64,000 nucleotides of DNA, from positions 62,001-126,000 of the forward strand of contig VWPU01009476.1 of assembly GCA_013398955.1 (NCBI GenBank), given 5' to 3'. Below, piece after piece: positions 52,034-64,000 of the stretch (position 1 is its first letter; each line of letters opens with the position of its first letter). Under the pieces are notes generated by a model that ran no database searches, had not been told where the DNA came from, and was given only the letters and a program-made list of their open reading frames with translations. Made by a program: the position numbers and the translations under genes. The DNA comes from Callaeas wilsoni (taxonomy: Eukaryota > Chordata > Aves > Passeriformes > Callaeidae).

Positions 52034-53078
52034 GCCAGCGCATCAATAGCCCCTTGATTAGATTTTCATCTCCTGAGCAGACAAATATGAATATTTATTA
52101 CCATGAATGCAGATTTCCCTCTTTCCATTGCTCTGATCTTGAATATTACCCACTGCTAATTTTTATGAAAATTTGGGCAACATAATGTTTTCACATAAAC
52201 TGACAGTTCTTGAGATAATCCCGTTATTGTTTGGTGGGAAATGACAGTTTCCGCTTATTCATGTGTTAACGAGGGATTAAATATTGTTTTTCATCACCAT
52301 AATCTAAGATGGACTGGAAATTAAAATTCAAACATTGTGCATTAGCAGAGCTTTGAGGACCAGAATTTGTTTGCATTCACTTAGTAAAGATCTGTAAATT
52401 AACAGTTTAACAATCAAGTGAAATCCATGTCATAAAACCAGCACTGACATTTGTAAAATGAAGTCATTACTCTAGCTGCTAAAGGTAAAGAACTGGAGAG
52501 ACAAATAGTTTGCAAAATGACATCCCTTTGTGAGAGCAGAGTGCACAGTGCACTGCTGTCAGCTGCAGTGGTCCCTGGGCGTTAATGGACCAGGTCACTT
52601 TTCCGTGGCACAGAATCATGTCCCTTTGCCTTGTCACAGGTGCTGATACCCACTCAATATGCTCAGATCACAGTGAAAAATCCCTCTATAACAGATCTCT
52701 CTCCTTGTTGTTTCTACAGAAACTTTGAGTTAGTAATTCAGTGAAGTATGTTTGCATTCTTATTAAAAAAACCCCCAACGTTTCCCTTTGATACCAGTCA
52801 AAGTGCACACAGAACTAAACCTATGCTTAGCCAAAGCAACTCAAATATCTGCCTTAACTAAATCTTAAAACTATCTCACCAGGATAAATCTGCTGATTAA
52901 TGCAAAAAGAAACAAAACCAAGTTCTAACAAACTAACTTATTAGGAATCCCCATGTTTAAATTTAGAAACTTGTTAAATTTTTTCTGACACAAATAGCCT
53001 TTAATACGTGTAACAGATAAAGCCTTGCATTCTGAAGGCTGTTGGAGTGATGGACACTACAGCCATGTTGCCTTTGAG

Positions 53079-53470
53079 GGTGGATGTGGAGACAGAGTTT
53101 CTGCAAGAAAATGGACACATGGTGCACCAGCCATAAGGACAAGTGAACAGAGCACGTAGAAAACGTACACAGAGAGAGAATGCTGATGCTTCAAGGACAG
53201 AAGGACAGAGGCCAAAGAAAAACATAAACAAAGATAGAAAACTGTCTGATGATTTGTGTGTATAGGTGCATGGTAGCCGGGCGAACAGAGCGAGAGATCC
53301 AATTAAATCATTCCATGTCTTATGTGTGTATATTGCTTTGCCAATCATGTAACGTGTGGACGCCTGGACAGGGGGAGCATAGTGTATAATAAGGGTGCTT
53401 GGGGGCAATAAAGTGGCTTCTGCTGGATTCATATTGGATCGTGCGTAGTCCGTTTACTCCCGCAGGTGGA
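53079..53470 (+). repeat. 6-bp target-site duplication flanking the LTR
   Basis: GGTGGA occurs immediately before the LTR (53079-53084) and immediately after it (53465-53470). Six-base duplications are characteristic of ERVK/betaretrovirus-like and alpharetrovirus-like integrases, which fixes both element ends to the base. Confidence 0.85.
53085..53464 (+). mobile_element. Solo LTR of an avian ERVK/alpharetrovirus-like endogenous retrovirus
   Basis: This 380-bp element begins TGTGGAGA and ends TCCCGCA, an imperfect terminal inverted repeat of the TG…CA type. A TATA-like box (TATAATAAG, 53385-53393) is followed 17 bases later by the poly(A) signal AATAAA (53407-53412), then a short R/U5 rich in TGGCTTCTGC and CGTAGTCCG. 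This close TATA-AATAAA spacing is the arrangement known from avian alpharetroviral-type LTRs. Perfect GGTGGA duplications flank it. There is no primer-binding site, internal region or second LTR, so it is the product of LTR-LTR recombination. It has no coding capacity; the 143-codon antisense ORF across it (53001-53432) is incidental. Confidence 0.9.
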
Positions 53471-54748
53471 AACTTAGTTACGTACAAGTGCAAACAGTTC
53501 TGAGAAGGATGAATAAGAATGTGCTATCAGGCCTTCCCAGAAAGCAAAGTTTTTAAGTTTTACTTAAGTACTTGAAGCTTAGTACAAAAAAACCCATAAT
53601 AAATGGCACAACAATTCTTTTGACCCTCAGCAGAAGTTTTAATTCAATTATTCTTTAATTTTAACATGCCTTTACACCTGTGCTCCAAAGGTGACCACAC
53701 TGAAACTGCCTGCTGTGAGCAGTCCCTGGCCTGGATCTTGCTTAGCTGGTGAGGCAAACAGCCTAAAGAGTCCTAATTGGCACAAGACACACTGTGAGTG
53801 ACTGACAACAACTTAACAGTACAGACGAATGTGGGACCATGACAGGCTCTGGGCCCTGCTCCTGCTTTTACCAGCTCTGATGCAGCTATAGGGCCCCTGA
53901 TGTCAAGGCTTCCTGTAGGAAGGCTGGATGTCTCAAAGTTTGAATCTCAGAAGCAGATACTTATTCTCCTGTGCTTCAGATCCAGAGCAGAGGTCCTGAC
54001 AGGTGTCCTTCCATGTTGACCTATATGGGAACCTTTCCTGCCCTACTAGAGAGAGGGCTGAGAAACTGGGATCTGCCACTTCTTCCTGTCCTTAAATAGT
54101 TAAATATGTGTTTGAGATTGCTTGAAATCCATGTGTTCCGGTCAGGATCAAGCTCCTATTTGTGGAGATGGAAGAATCTCCTTTCCTTATAATTTCTGAC
54201 CATCTCTATCCCTCAAACTTCAGTCAGTTTAAGAGAATTTAATATTAATCTGCAGCTTCCCCAGCTAACGCATTACACCACCCAAGATTTTGTTTTCCTT
54301 TGACCCATAATAACTTGGTTGCTGGTAGAAGGAGATTGCTGAATTTCATGAATCAGTAAGATATCTAGTACAATCAATCATGTTCTTCTATGTAAAGATT
54401 GCTTATTAATATATTGAGTACGGGCTGCCAAATCACAGTTAGGGTGGATAATAACATTGATTCTTAAACAGAATTACCCTGCAGTTTGCTCTATGTAGCC
54501 AGTGCTGGTATCTAAATCTCTTTCCTCTGCAGATTTATAATGGTCTGTAAGGGAAACTCTGCTTTAAAACAATGGCATGACACAGCCTAAACCCAAGATA
54601 AACAAACACATGCTACTTTTTAACCAGCACAATGTTAAAAAAGACAAAAAGGAACAACCCTGGTAGGACGCATAAGTTCCTGAAGCCACAAGGCAAACCG
54701 TATCTTGTTTCATTTTACATGATACTGAATAAAAATTGAATTGCTGTA

Positions 54749-54762
54749 GTTGCCATGGCAAC
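54749..54762. promoter_or_regulatory. RFX X-box, perfect palindrome
   Basis: GTTGCCATGGCAAC is a 14-bp perfect palindrome of two GTTGCC half-sites, the optimal vertebrate RFX (regulatory factor X) dimer site. RFX proteins drive ciliary, MHC class II and neural programmes from promoters and distal enhancers. No promoter is evident nearby, so a distal element is the more likely role if it is used. Confidence 0.5.
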
Positions 54763-57700
54763 TGCCACATCACTTGGCACTTCTGCTCCTTTAAATCACA
54801 CAGTGCTACTGTAAAGGAATTCATGAACCAATGTGACACTTGAATACTTGTGCTTTATATACTGTTTCAGGAGGAAAACATAAATCAATATAGACTGATA
54901 GTTGTCTCTGAAAATCAGGTTTTCTGTATTTTTCTTTACATTATAATCTCCTCATTTCCTTGTCGCGTTCTTTAAAAATTTGTAAAGAAGATGGAGGGCG
55001 TTGTCACAATCAGAGCACAAGAAAAGAAATTACTACTGACACATGATTTCCAAACTGAAGCTGTGACCTGTCATTCAGATGTCAAAATACCTCTGCTATG
55101 CAATATTCAAATCAAATACAGGGGATAAACATTGGAACTTTGCCCCTCCACAACCAGAGACGGTGTGATATGTGACAGAAGACAGTCTCAGGAGCATCCA
55201 GGCATCTCTTTAACTCTAAACTTAGAAGCAGCTTAAAAGGAATGTCTAACTATATACTTAAAGCTAAGCATATTCTAAATGTTTGTAGATTTGGGGCCAT
55301 GACTTATATTGTTTTAGTATGCTCTGTATATAGCATGCAGTAGCAGAAGATAGTTGACAAAATAACGTGGTAAAATGATACACATATTGGGTGCTGCATA
55401 TTTTTTGTTTTTAAACATTTAACACTTTTATTAACATTCTGGATGCAATTTATTTGAAAAGCAGCCCTCTAGTGGGCTACGTACTGTAATGAATAGTTAA
55501 TAAATAGTATTAACATTATCTCTAAATATTAGCTAGAATGCATTTTTTAAAAGCATACAAGGTCTTAAATAAATGAGCCATAGATCTTCATCATTCTCTT
55601 TGGAGAAATTTAATGTTCTGTTTAGCATTATTCCCCAAATTTCTTAAAGTTTTACTTCTGAATGCTACTGTGTGACTAACTTTTGATTAGCATAACTTTA
55701 CTGTTCATGTGTACTTACAAACTGTAATAGTGAGATACTATTCACTTGCAGTAGAATTTCACATAAGTAGTATATTACTAGTAGAATTCTATGTAAAATA
55801 TAATCTATTAAGTTTTAAGGGTTTAACTGCTTTAGAATCTGTAATTTTTGTGTGTGGGATAAGGTAAGTGTTTTTCATTATGCCTTCACCAAGACTATTT
55901 CTAGGATTGTAGTACTAAAAGGTTTTTATTTAGTATTATTGCTCTTATTTCTATATATGGACTAAAGTTGCATGCCTTAAGGAAAAGAACCCCTCTGTGA
56001 GCTGATCCATGCCTTGCCCACAACAATGCATGTGGCTCCAAACACTGCCCCTCCTGGAAATCTGTTTGGCTGCTTATCAATTCAGGCACAGTGATCAGCA
56101 AAAGCCAACAGCAAGAGCTGTCTGTGGGAACTCCAATCCCAGATCTCACATAATAGGAAAAAATAAACTTGTTGATCTCTAAGCCATGGGGTTTGTAAGA
56201 AAAGATGCTGAAGGCAAGCATGGGGAAAAAGCCCTCCCTGGTGTCCCCTGGTCTAAGAATGCTTACTCTGTAGTGCAGAGGTGTCTGCCCTCACTTGTGC
56301 CTGTGCCTGCCTTCAGCCTAATTAGTTCTGGTAAAAGAACTAGTTTCAGTGGAAGCTGAAAAACTTAGCTGTGTCTTGGGCTGAAACTTGAGTATTTGCA
56401 CATGCACAGCTGCTGTTCCTAAACCATGGTCGGTCTCAGACCTACCTCATCTAAATGATCTTGGGTACAGCATTCCTTCCAATCCTGGGTACCCCTGGGC
56501 AATACCTGCTCCAGATCAGGAGCATTTGGCTTGACAAGATGGAGCAGAGACAGCTGGAGTAGATCCCAGGCTAATTTGGTCTTTACAAGCCAAAAGCCAG
56601 CACTTAGCATTTTACCCAGTAGCCAAAGATCAGAAAAAAGGTTTACACCTTATTGTTCAACAATTGAAAATTATTTGTCAAGTTCTCCACTCCAATTTTT
56701 TATGTATTTCCAATCCAGTATCATTCCAGGTAAAATCTGGATATATAGACATAAGTGATAAAATTTGGCAACATTAAGGGAGGTAATAAGCTAGAAACCT
56801 GACTCCTGCCTCAGAAGCTTGCACGTCACTGGAAAGTCTGTCTTATCATGTCCTCTAGCTTCACTAGAATTTTTAAACGCAGATTTCTTTATTGTAGTAA
56901 CATCACTTTATGCAACATCAACATAATTCTACACCTATCAAAATATCTATAAATGAGAATATCCTGAAACATGTCAAAATATCACTGCTCTATTTTAGAA
57001 CATCTAGAGGTATGGTGAAACGTTCATTTTGCATATATTTTGGGTTATTTCCATTTGCTTTAGAAAACTGTTCTAATTTTTATGTCTGCCATATGAGAGC
57101 CATGATTCAAATCCTACAAATTAAGTTATGATTCCAATGATGAGTTTCTTCTGTGCATTCCTACTGGAAAATTGAGAGAGTTAATTTAATATAATTTATT
57201 CTGAAGTGGGTGCTGTTTTGTCAGTTCAAGACAGGAACAGTGCCATTCCCTTGGTTTGTTTCAGCCCTTTTTCATCGATTATTCAAATCACAGACTCTTA
57301 TACTCCAAAACCTGATTACACTTTCTTGAGCCACTGGAGAGCCTGACTTCTTATTCTGAAACTGTGGTTGAAAACAAATTTCAGCCAAAAGCTGAATAAA
57401 CATTTATCCATGTCACAGTAATTCTGGCCACAGCAACTTCAGCATGGAATTGAACTTTAAAATACTGTGCTCCTATAATAATTCAACAGTGCTTCTGTGA
57501 AGAGACAGAACTAGTTAAGTTCCCAAAGGATGCTGAAGGGATACCTGACATGGTGACCCCTGTGCAGGGCTGTGGCTCATGGTTTCTGCTGAGCTCCCTT
57601 GGGCTGGAGAGAAGCTCCTGGGTACGTGTCCAGCTGCACTAATATGTGTGGGACCGGGGCCACCGCCCCTGCTGAATCCCGAACTCAGGAGGAGTCAGGT

Positions 57701-58020
57701 GGAGCTGTGCTGATGCTAAGGAGGCTTTCCCTCTATGTGAGACAAAATGTTGTCCCCAAGATCTTGCAGGAGTGCTTCGCCATGCAGAGCAACAAGATCA
57801 GCTCAAGTAGTGGTTCACGTCAAGTTGGGACAGAGGAGAACTGAGTCATGAATCCTGCTCAAACGCTATTTAGCTCTTCAGTTTTTTTACCAGTACTGTG
57901 TCTTCCATGGTACTATGCAAATAGACACCTAAATAACACAACACATGCATTCATACCCTCATAGATACTCCCCTATAGGCAGTCCTTGAACAGCTGAAGA
58001 GGACCTCAGGACTTCAGAGA

Positions 58021-58072
58021 TTTATTTCATGTGTAGGAGATCAAAAGAAAATACCTCAAAGCTTCATTGTAT
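58021..58072 (-). other. Candidate terminal exon with AATAAA (low confidence)
   Basis: On the minus strand an excellent acceptor (CACACCTTCTTCTTTATTCAG) is followed by a short open frame (phase 1 in: YNEALRYFLLISYT, then TGA). A poly(A) signal AATAAA (58021-58026 complement) comes one base after the stop. It is tempting as a last exon of a minus-strand gene, but the coding part is only 14 codons and could be accidental. Confidence 0.12.
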
Positions 58073-61000
58073 CTGAATAAAGAAGAAGGTGTGAAATGCT
58101 TGTGATGGATTTGTGTGGCACAAACATGCATGAAAATGAGACCAACAAATCTTGCATGGATACTGTAGAGGAGTTCTACAGGTTTTTAGTTTTAGTTTTT
58201 TCCAGCTCCTGTTATAGGTGCTGGAAAACTGAAAATAAAATAGAAACATCTTGGCTAATATAGTTCCAGAGATAGTACTACAGCAATCCACAGATCCTCA
58301 AGATTACAACCTCAGCAATAGTTTTCTCTACAGCAGAATTATTCTGGCTTTCTGGTATAACAGCCTTCTTGCAAGCAAGATAAGTGTCAAAATAATTCTG
58401 ATTTTAAGAGTGATACAGATCATAGCAAACTCCAGTCTAACTCTCTGGATCCCTGTACTGTTGAATATTCTGTTGCAAATGTTCAATGTCGAGGTGGATG
58501 TACTGTGGAAATACTGGTAAAGTCTGTTCTCTAATGGCCTGAACGAAGCTCTGCTTGCCCACAGCCCAGACAGTGCTTCGCATTTTATCATCCACACCTT
58601 CCCAAGAGCGTACAGGAATTTTAAGCCAACATCCTGAAACACGAGTGGCTTCTGAAGTTGCAGCTTAGGAACTCATTTTTAATCCTGCTAAAGCAGAGCC
58701 TGCCCTACGCTGACACAACGCAGCTAACCTCAGGCCTAGCCAAAAGAATCACAAGCTGTGGAAACCTTTTACATGACATAAAGATGATGAACTGCATTGC
58801 AGCTGTGGTAGACTCCAGACCCATGTTGTTAATGACTATATAGCACATGTTTATGCAGTGACATAAAAGCAATTCATCAGGCCTCCCTGGACTTGACTGA
58901 ATGGCTCAGTAAGCTTGGTGTGAATTTTATAATCTGTTGTTGCTTTTGAAATGTTTTTCTTGAGACAGGGGAAAGAAAGCAAGAGATTGAAGAGCTCTGA
59001 GAAGCATTTCTCATCTCCACAGAGGAAGAGAGAGTTTCCTCCTAGCACACCCAAGGCCTGGGAAGTCACTAGTGTCCACACATTCCTTACTGAGACACAA
59101 ATACTGTTATCATAGATAGACACCTAAAACAGATTCCACTGTCCGGAGCCACACATGAATTATTGCTGAGCTTAGGAGAGTTCCTGTGTTTGTTTAGACA
59201 GCGGCTCCATTTGCCACTAGCATCTAGGCTATATTTCTCCTGAGGTATTTCAGATATGAAAATTGCCTTGCAAAATCAATCCTTTTTATTTTACAGGCTT
59301 GCAAGTGAAGATTATATATCCATTAACTTTGTCATGCATCTCACATGCTGCCCAAACAAAAAGGCCATTTCTCATTCTCTACTAAAGTTTTTCTAAGTAC
59401 TTCTGATTTGAGCTTCTTGACTTTGATTTACTGTTACCATTACACATAATTCCATTCCTAATTCCAGTCTGAAGTAAAAGGAATCCTTATTCAACAAGAA
59501 GGTCCTTCATTATCTTTAAATACATATTCTCAATTATTTCAATAATAATTATTCACCAGGGTGAATAAATCACAAACTGCAAAACTGGATTACCATAGTT
59601 AAATTTAACCTAAAATAGCCTGAATCTGGTACTGTATCAACAGAGAAAGAGCTTGGTTACAGCACTCCTCTATTTTTTGTGTGTGTGAGACCACAGAAAT
59701 TATGTACACCATCATATCTGATAAGACTTAGAAAGGGGAATGTACACAGCTGAGAGAATTCACATCCAACAAAATACATAAGCAGCTGAAGAAATGTTCT
59801 TCCATCACCTTACTTGGTCTAAAACACTTGATTCTTTCTCTGCTGATCACTCTCTTTCAGATATAACCTGGAACATATTTAGGCCAAAATGTCTGCTTCC
59901 CTTGAGCTAACCACTTTTCACTTTTTGCCTTCTAAGAATACATATCTGGCAGAGTGCAAAGCATAAACTTCTGTCCAAGTCTTCATTAATCCAGGCAGTA
60001 TCGGTAGATTTTTATAAAAAGTTACAATAGCATAAACATATGGAAGGTGAGTTCTACAGTGACTTTTCCTAAACCGAACACAAGAATCAGACTGGTGAGG
60101 TCTCTGGCCTAAGAACTCTTCAGTTTTTCCTGCTCTGTTAGCTGGTCTTAGAATCTAGGAAGTCCTTGAGGTTATAGCTCCAGCACATCCTTAGACTACC
60201 ATGGTTACAGCAACTCTAGCGCTACAATGCGGATTAATGATACATTTAGCAGGTGAAAACTTCCTGCATTCCAACTATCCAAAAGGGAATTCTTTCTCCA
60301 TTGAACACATATAATACAAAAATTAATTTAACGGTAAGCATCTGAAGTGGGCTTTTATTCTCCAGCTGACTTTGAAGCAGACTGGAATCCATTCAATGAC
60401 TGGAATTGGACAGGACACATGGAGGTATTTCATTAGCATGGATGAGCCCCATTGGGTAAAATTATACTGGCTTCCACAGCCTGTACCCCAGTCCTGATTC
60501 TCCTGTCATTTAACAGAAACCAGGGGCTGCAGACAGCACAACCACGAGCTTCAGTCTGGCCTGACCTCAGGACACAGCCTAAGGTGCACAGCCATGCCCC
60601 AGGATGCACTTCCCAGTTTCTGAGGTTATGCACCTGAAAGAAACATTCCTAGCTAAATCAGCTAAGGAGAGATGATGGCTTTCATCTTCTGATGTTTTCA
60701 CCTATCCTTGTTTCCAAGTTCTAATTCTTTCAGCTTTGGCCCTGAGCATCACAGTAGGTCTCAGCGTTGCTACCTCTTCAGGACCAAGTCTTTCAATAAC
60801 GTGAATGAAGTTGCACAGTGAACCTCACAAAACTTTTCAAGTTAAGTTCTTAGGCATGAACTGATAAAAATCAGAAATATAAACCCCAAAAATCAGTAAA
60901 GAAAGAAAACAACCTATATTAGAAGTTAGTAATTCATTATTTTTAATACTGAGAATAATGCAATCATGAGAAAAAGGTATTTGCCTAGCCCTAGAGCATT

Positions 61001-61636
61001 CACCACTAGCACAATTACTTAAATGAAAAGGAAAAAAAGAGATAACTGTGTACACAAAATTAGCACGAGAATTAGCAATCAACTGTAGTTCATACAAGGT
61101 TCTTAGCAGATAGCATCATGTTTATTAATAAATGACGAACTGCTTAGTGGAGTTTTTGCTTAGTGATATCACTATAATAACAGACACATGTTTTATTTAT
61201 GTTTCAAGTTATATCCAAAATAAGCGAGACATTCACTGTCAGATTCTCTCTGATATCTAAAGACTCTTTACCCCAAATTTAAATTTCCACTGATCTAGAT
61301 GAGATAGCACTCCATCAAAACCAAGGGGAATAATATGACGACTTCAGTAGCTGTGTTCATCTTTGGGGATTTTTTCCTGTGATACAACAAAGCAAAAAAC
61401 TGCATTTCTTAAAGCTGGCTGCACTTTTCTCATAAGGACGGCATTTTTTTTTCTCTGTGGGATACAGTGCTATTTGTGCAGCAGATTGTATTTTGACAGA
61501 TGCAACTGTATCATAAAAAGTCCCTTAGCACTATCAGACTGGTAGCTCACAAATGTTCATGAGCTCCAGAATTTCTTTAAAAAATCCCAACAATTAAAAT
61601 ATTTTTGAGAAGGTAAAATGCCTGAAAGCCACTTAC

Positions 61637-61701
61637 CTCCCCCACACCAGTCTGCAGAATTTTCAGTCCAGTTGTTTTTTCAAGCTTCTCTTTGTTTATG
61701 G
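61637..61701 (-). CDS. Candidate internal coding exon of an unidentified gene
   Basis: Minus strand, 65 bases. The acceptor is strong (CTCTCTCAATCTCAATTTTTCCTTACAG) and the donor is the full consensus GAG|GTAAGT. Only one of three frames is open. It enters with two bases completing a codon and leaves at phase 0, reading INKEKLEKTTGLKILQ then TGVGE. The peptide has a plausible soluble-protein composition. The 'LKILQ-TGVGE' end loosely recalls the helical N-terminal domain of TFIIS/elongin A ('…ILxETGVGK…'), but that is a weak visual resemblance and I do not assign the gene. If real, the window lies largely within introns of a minus-strand gene. No adjoining exon with matching phase was identified. 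Confidence 0.3.
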
Positions 61702-64000
61702 CTGTAAGGAAAAATTGAGATTGAGAGAGTTACAAGAAAGCTGGAATATGTATGATTTTACAGCACTTGCCACCAACCTTGTTTCCTTCATCAATATATT
61801 CATGACAATTCCTACCTATTCCATCAATGGAATATCTTTGCCTGAGAGCAACTCTGCTAGTCAGTTTTTCGAATGCATATTTATGCTATTAATTGCTCAT
61901 TATTATGTGAAAAAGAAAGCCAAGCTAATTCTATTTTATGCAGTATTACACACATTTAACATAGATACACAATTTGTTTGAAAAGTTCTCTTCTGTGGAT
62001 ACTTCCCATTTCCTTGCATTGAAGAGCAGAGCAGTACTTCACCATTAGATCAGCACTGCCACTGCGTAGGACTTTTCACAACAGATACAGACTCTTACCT
62101 CACAGGTAAAATAAAGAGTTTATTTCACAACACCAGGATGCAATGCATAATTTTATTTTTTTTTAACTTAGTTTTTTCCTTATCATCAGCTATACCACTA
62201 AAAGCATTAAAAACTAAAATAAAGCAACCCAGCATAAAACAGTTAAATAAAGGTAATAATCACTAAGACTACAATTATACTTGCAACCCAGACACACTCA
62301 GGGCATGAGCTTGAGCACAGTTGTACAATTGCCCATACTCTTAAACCTATGGTCTGATACGATTTTGGCCTGTGACTGTTAGAAGCCTCAATAAAACAAT
62401 GCTCAACCACGATTCTGGGAACAGCACAAGGATGAGATTATTCCTAGCTAGGTGTATGGGTAATGCCACCCCATTCTGGATGGGAAGATTTTAACCTTCT
62501 AGGTGCAAACTGTGTCAGCTGGACTTGTGGCCAAAACCCAGGCACCTGGCTTGATTTATTCATGAGTAGCAATGAAGCCTTGCAGCCTCCTTAACCTCTC
62601 CTTCCTTTAGCTGCCTGTTGACTGTAATCCAAGTGAGTCATCTGGGTTCTCTCTGCTGTCTCTGGAAAGGGATGCACACTTAATATGGTGAGTCATCCCA
62701 CACATCTTACACATATCTGCAGGCACCTACCCCTTTTCTTTGATTATGAATAAAATTTGAGAGATGCAGCTTCTCAATTTTGGTTGCCTAAAGCAAACCT
62801 TCCAATCTGAAAGGTAAAGAAGTGCTAGGACATACCACACACTGTAAATTTACCTGAAAATAGTTAAGGGAATTAGGATTTTTTTTTCAATTTGTGAAAA
62901 ATGCTCTTTAATTGTTGCCATTTGAAACATTCAAAGCAGCTCAGATTGCAGCAGACATTTCTTGAGGTAAGATTATTGTGAACTGGTACCTTATTGAGTT
63001 TGTCCAAAGTGCAACACAAATGCCTCACATTTATTCCAGAGGTAAGTCGGATCATTAGGCTCCATCTCACCACTTATGGAAAGATTCTTGTAAGAGTTTT
63101 TATCTGCAAAGACTCAAGTTACACCTCTAGCAATTCTAATACAGAAAAACTTTTCTTACTGCCTTCAGCAAGGGCTGAATATTGCCCTCAATTTAAACAA
63201 AAAGCTCTGTATGCCTTTTAGACTCAGACACCTTTACTTTTGCATCTTTTTCATATGCTGATTAAGCAGAGAGGAATATGGACTCCCAAGCTAAGAAAGC
63301 TTAAATGCATGTTTTGCTGAATGACAACCTAAAACCTGCATGCAATACTCACATACTTAACACCTGTGCCATGCTTTACACATTCACAAGCATATTTATC
63401 CCACCCAGAGCTAAAAGGACCATGTGAAGGTGAGTTGACAGAAAAATTAAATTTGAGACCACATTGTGCAATGTTGTATATCTTGTGCAGTATGAATTTC
63501 CAAAAAAATAAGTAAATCTTTGCAAAGATGTGCCATGCTACCACACTGACCACCTCACACCCAGCAAACACATTAAAGGCAGATTTCTACCAAGTGCCAA
63601 AATGTAGAAGATTTATAAAATGAGAAAGTTTCACAGCCTCCTTCAAAGAAACTGAATGGTCCAACAAATGATTGTTTGGAAGCTTAGGATAAAGAAAACT
63701 GCACAGCAGAGTGGCTGCAAAATAAATGGCTATAAGTAAACAACAAAGCTTAAATCCCACTGTGTAATTTCTTACCACATGAACAGTTAATAGAAAATAT
63801 TGGGTCTGCTGAATTGCTGAATTTTATAATTACTATTACAGATTTGACCTCCTTTTCATAGGTTTCCTGCAGATATTAATTATTGAAGCTTTGATATTAA
63901 AAAACAACAACAAAAAAGATTTATTTAATACCCCTGCTTTCCCCCTTGATATTGGCTAAAACACAAAGGACAGGTCTGACAGCCATGCTAACACAAACCC

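Larger units (their letters stand above)
49861..53078. other. Unique sequence with simple-repeat cluster, no gene seen
   Basis: Between the CR1 tail and the LTR I see no recognisable gene. A short TA run lies at about 49983-49993. The simple repeats (51050-51090, 51203-51284, 52012-52033) and two weak exon or ORF candidates (50417-50617, 51882-51962) are described separately. Confidence 0.5.
53471..64000. other. Unique AT-rich non-coding sequence, no complete gene
   Basis: No full gene or recognised repeat is visible to the right of the LTR. ORFs of 60-106 codons lack family resemblance. Noted separately are the X-box palindrome (54749-54762), a candidate terminal exon (58021-58072, minus) and the best candidate coding exon (61637-61701, minus). 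Several pyrimidine-rich minus-strand acceptors cluster between 61.7 and 62.9 kb. Confidence 0.5.

Noticed and set aside
53001..53432. 143-codon minus-strand ORF
   Set aside because: Runs antisense across the LTR; an incidental open frame, not a retroviral gene.
63001..63048. Plus-strand donor AGAG|GTAAGT with upstream AG sites
   Set aside because: The upstream acceptor has a poor pyrimidine tract and the segment contains stops in the relevant frame; one such donor is expected by chance.
1..64000. CRISPR arrays, operons, phage or prokaryotic mobile systems
   Set aside because: No regularly spaced direct repeats, no coding density and no ribosome-binding-site pattern; CR1 and ERV content shows vertebrate nuclear DNA.

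Overview
This window looks like vertebrate nuclear DNA from a bird. The clearest evidence is four CR1 (chicken repeat 1, LINE) insertions. All keep the diagnostic CR1 3' end, built on the 8-bp motif ATTCTRTG read in sense (…CTATGATTCTATGAT) or its complement in antisense. A 380-bp solo LTR of avian ERVK/alpharetroviral architecture, with a perfect 6-bp target-site duplication, points the same way. The rest is AT-rich, dense in stops, has no operon-like organisation, and carries microsatellites and decayed SINE-like fragments. I cannot name the species; a neognath, perhaps a songbird, is the most I would say.

Layout. 1-10036: unique AT-rich sequence, with a CTCF-type site near the left edge and a striking hairpin at 1.7 kb. 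10037-11007: the largest CR1 copy (sense), still holding the C-terminal part of its reverse-transcriptase ORF in decayed form. 11008-26530: unique sequence with an interrupted TA-rich satellite (containing the only N) and a possible MIR-like relic. 26531-26687 and 31318-31635: two antisense CR1 3' fragments. 31636-49718: unique sequence with a MIR-like SINE relic at 35.2 kb and a TA microsatellite at 47 kb. 49719-49860: short sense CR1 tail. 51.0-52.1 kb: a cluster of simple repeats (alternating purine/pyrimidine palindrome, AAT-type array, A22 tract). 53085-53464: the solo LTR. 53471-64000: unique sequence with an RFX X-box palindrome and, at 61.64-61.70 kb on the minus strand, the best candidate coding exon.

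No complete protein-coding gene, tRNA, rRNA or CRISPR array is supported. The long ORFs are at about the length expected by chance in 64 kb. The window is therefore best read as a large intron or gene desert. Several segments have good splice signals around an open frame and are listed as candidate exons with low confidence. They lie on both strands and in incompatible phases, so they do not assemble into one gene model from this sequence alone.
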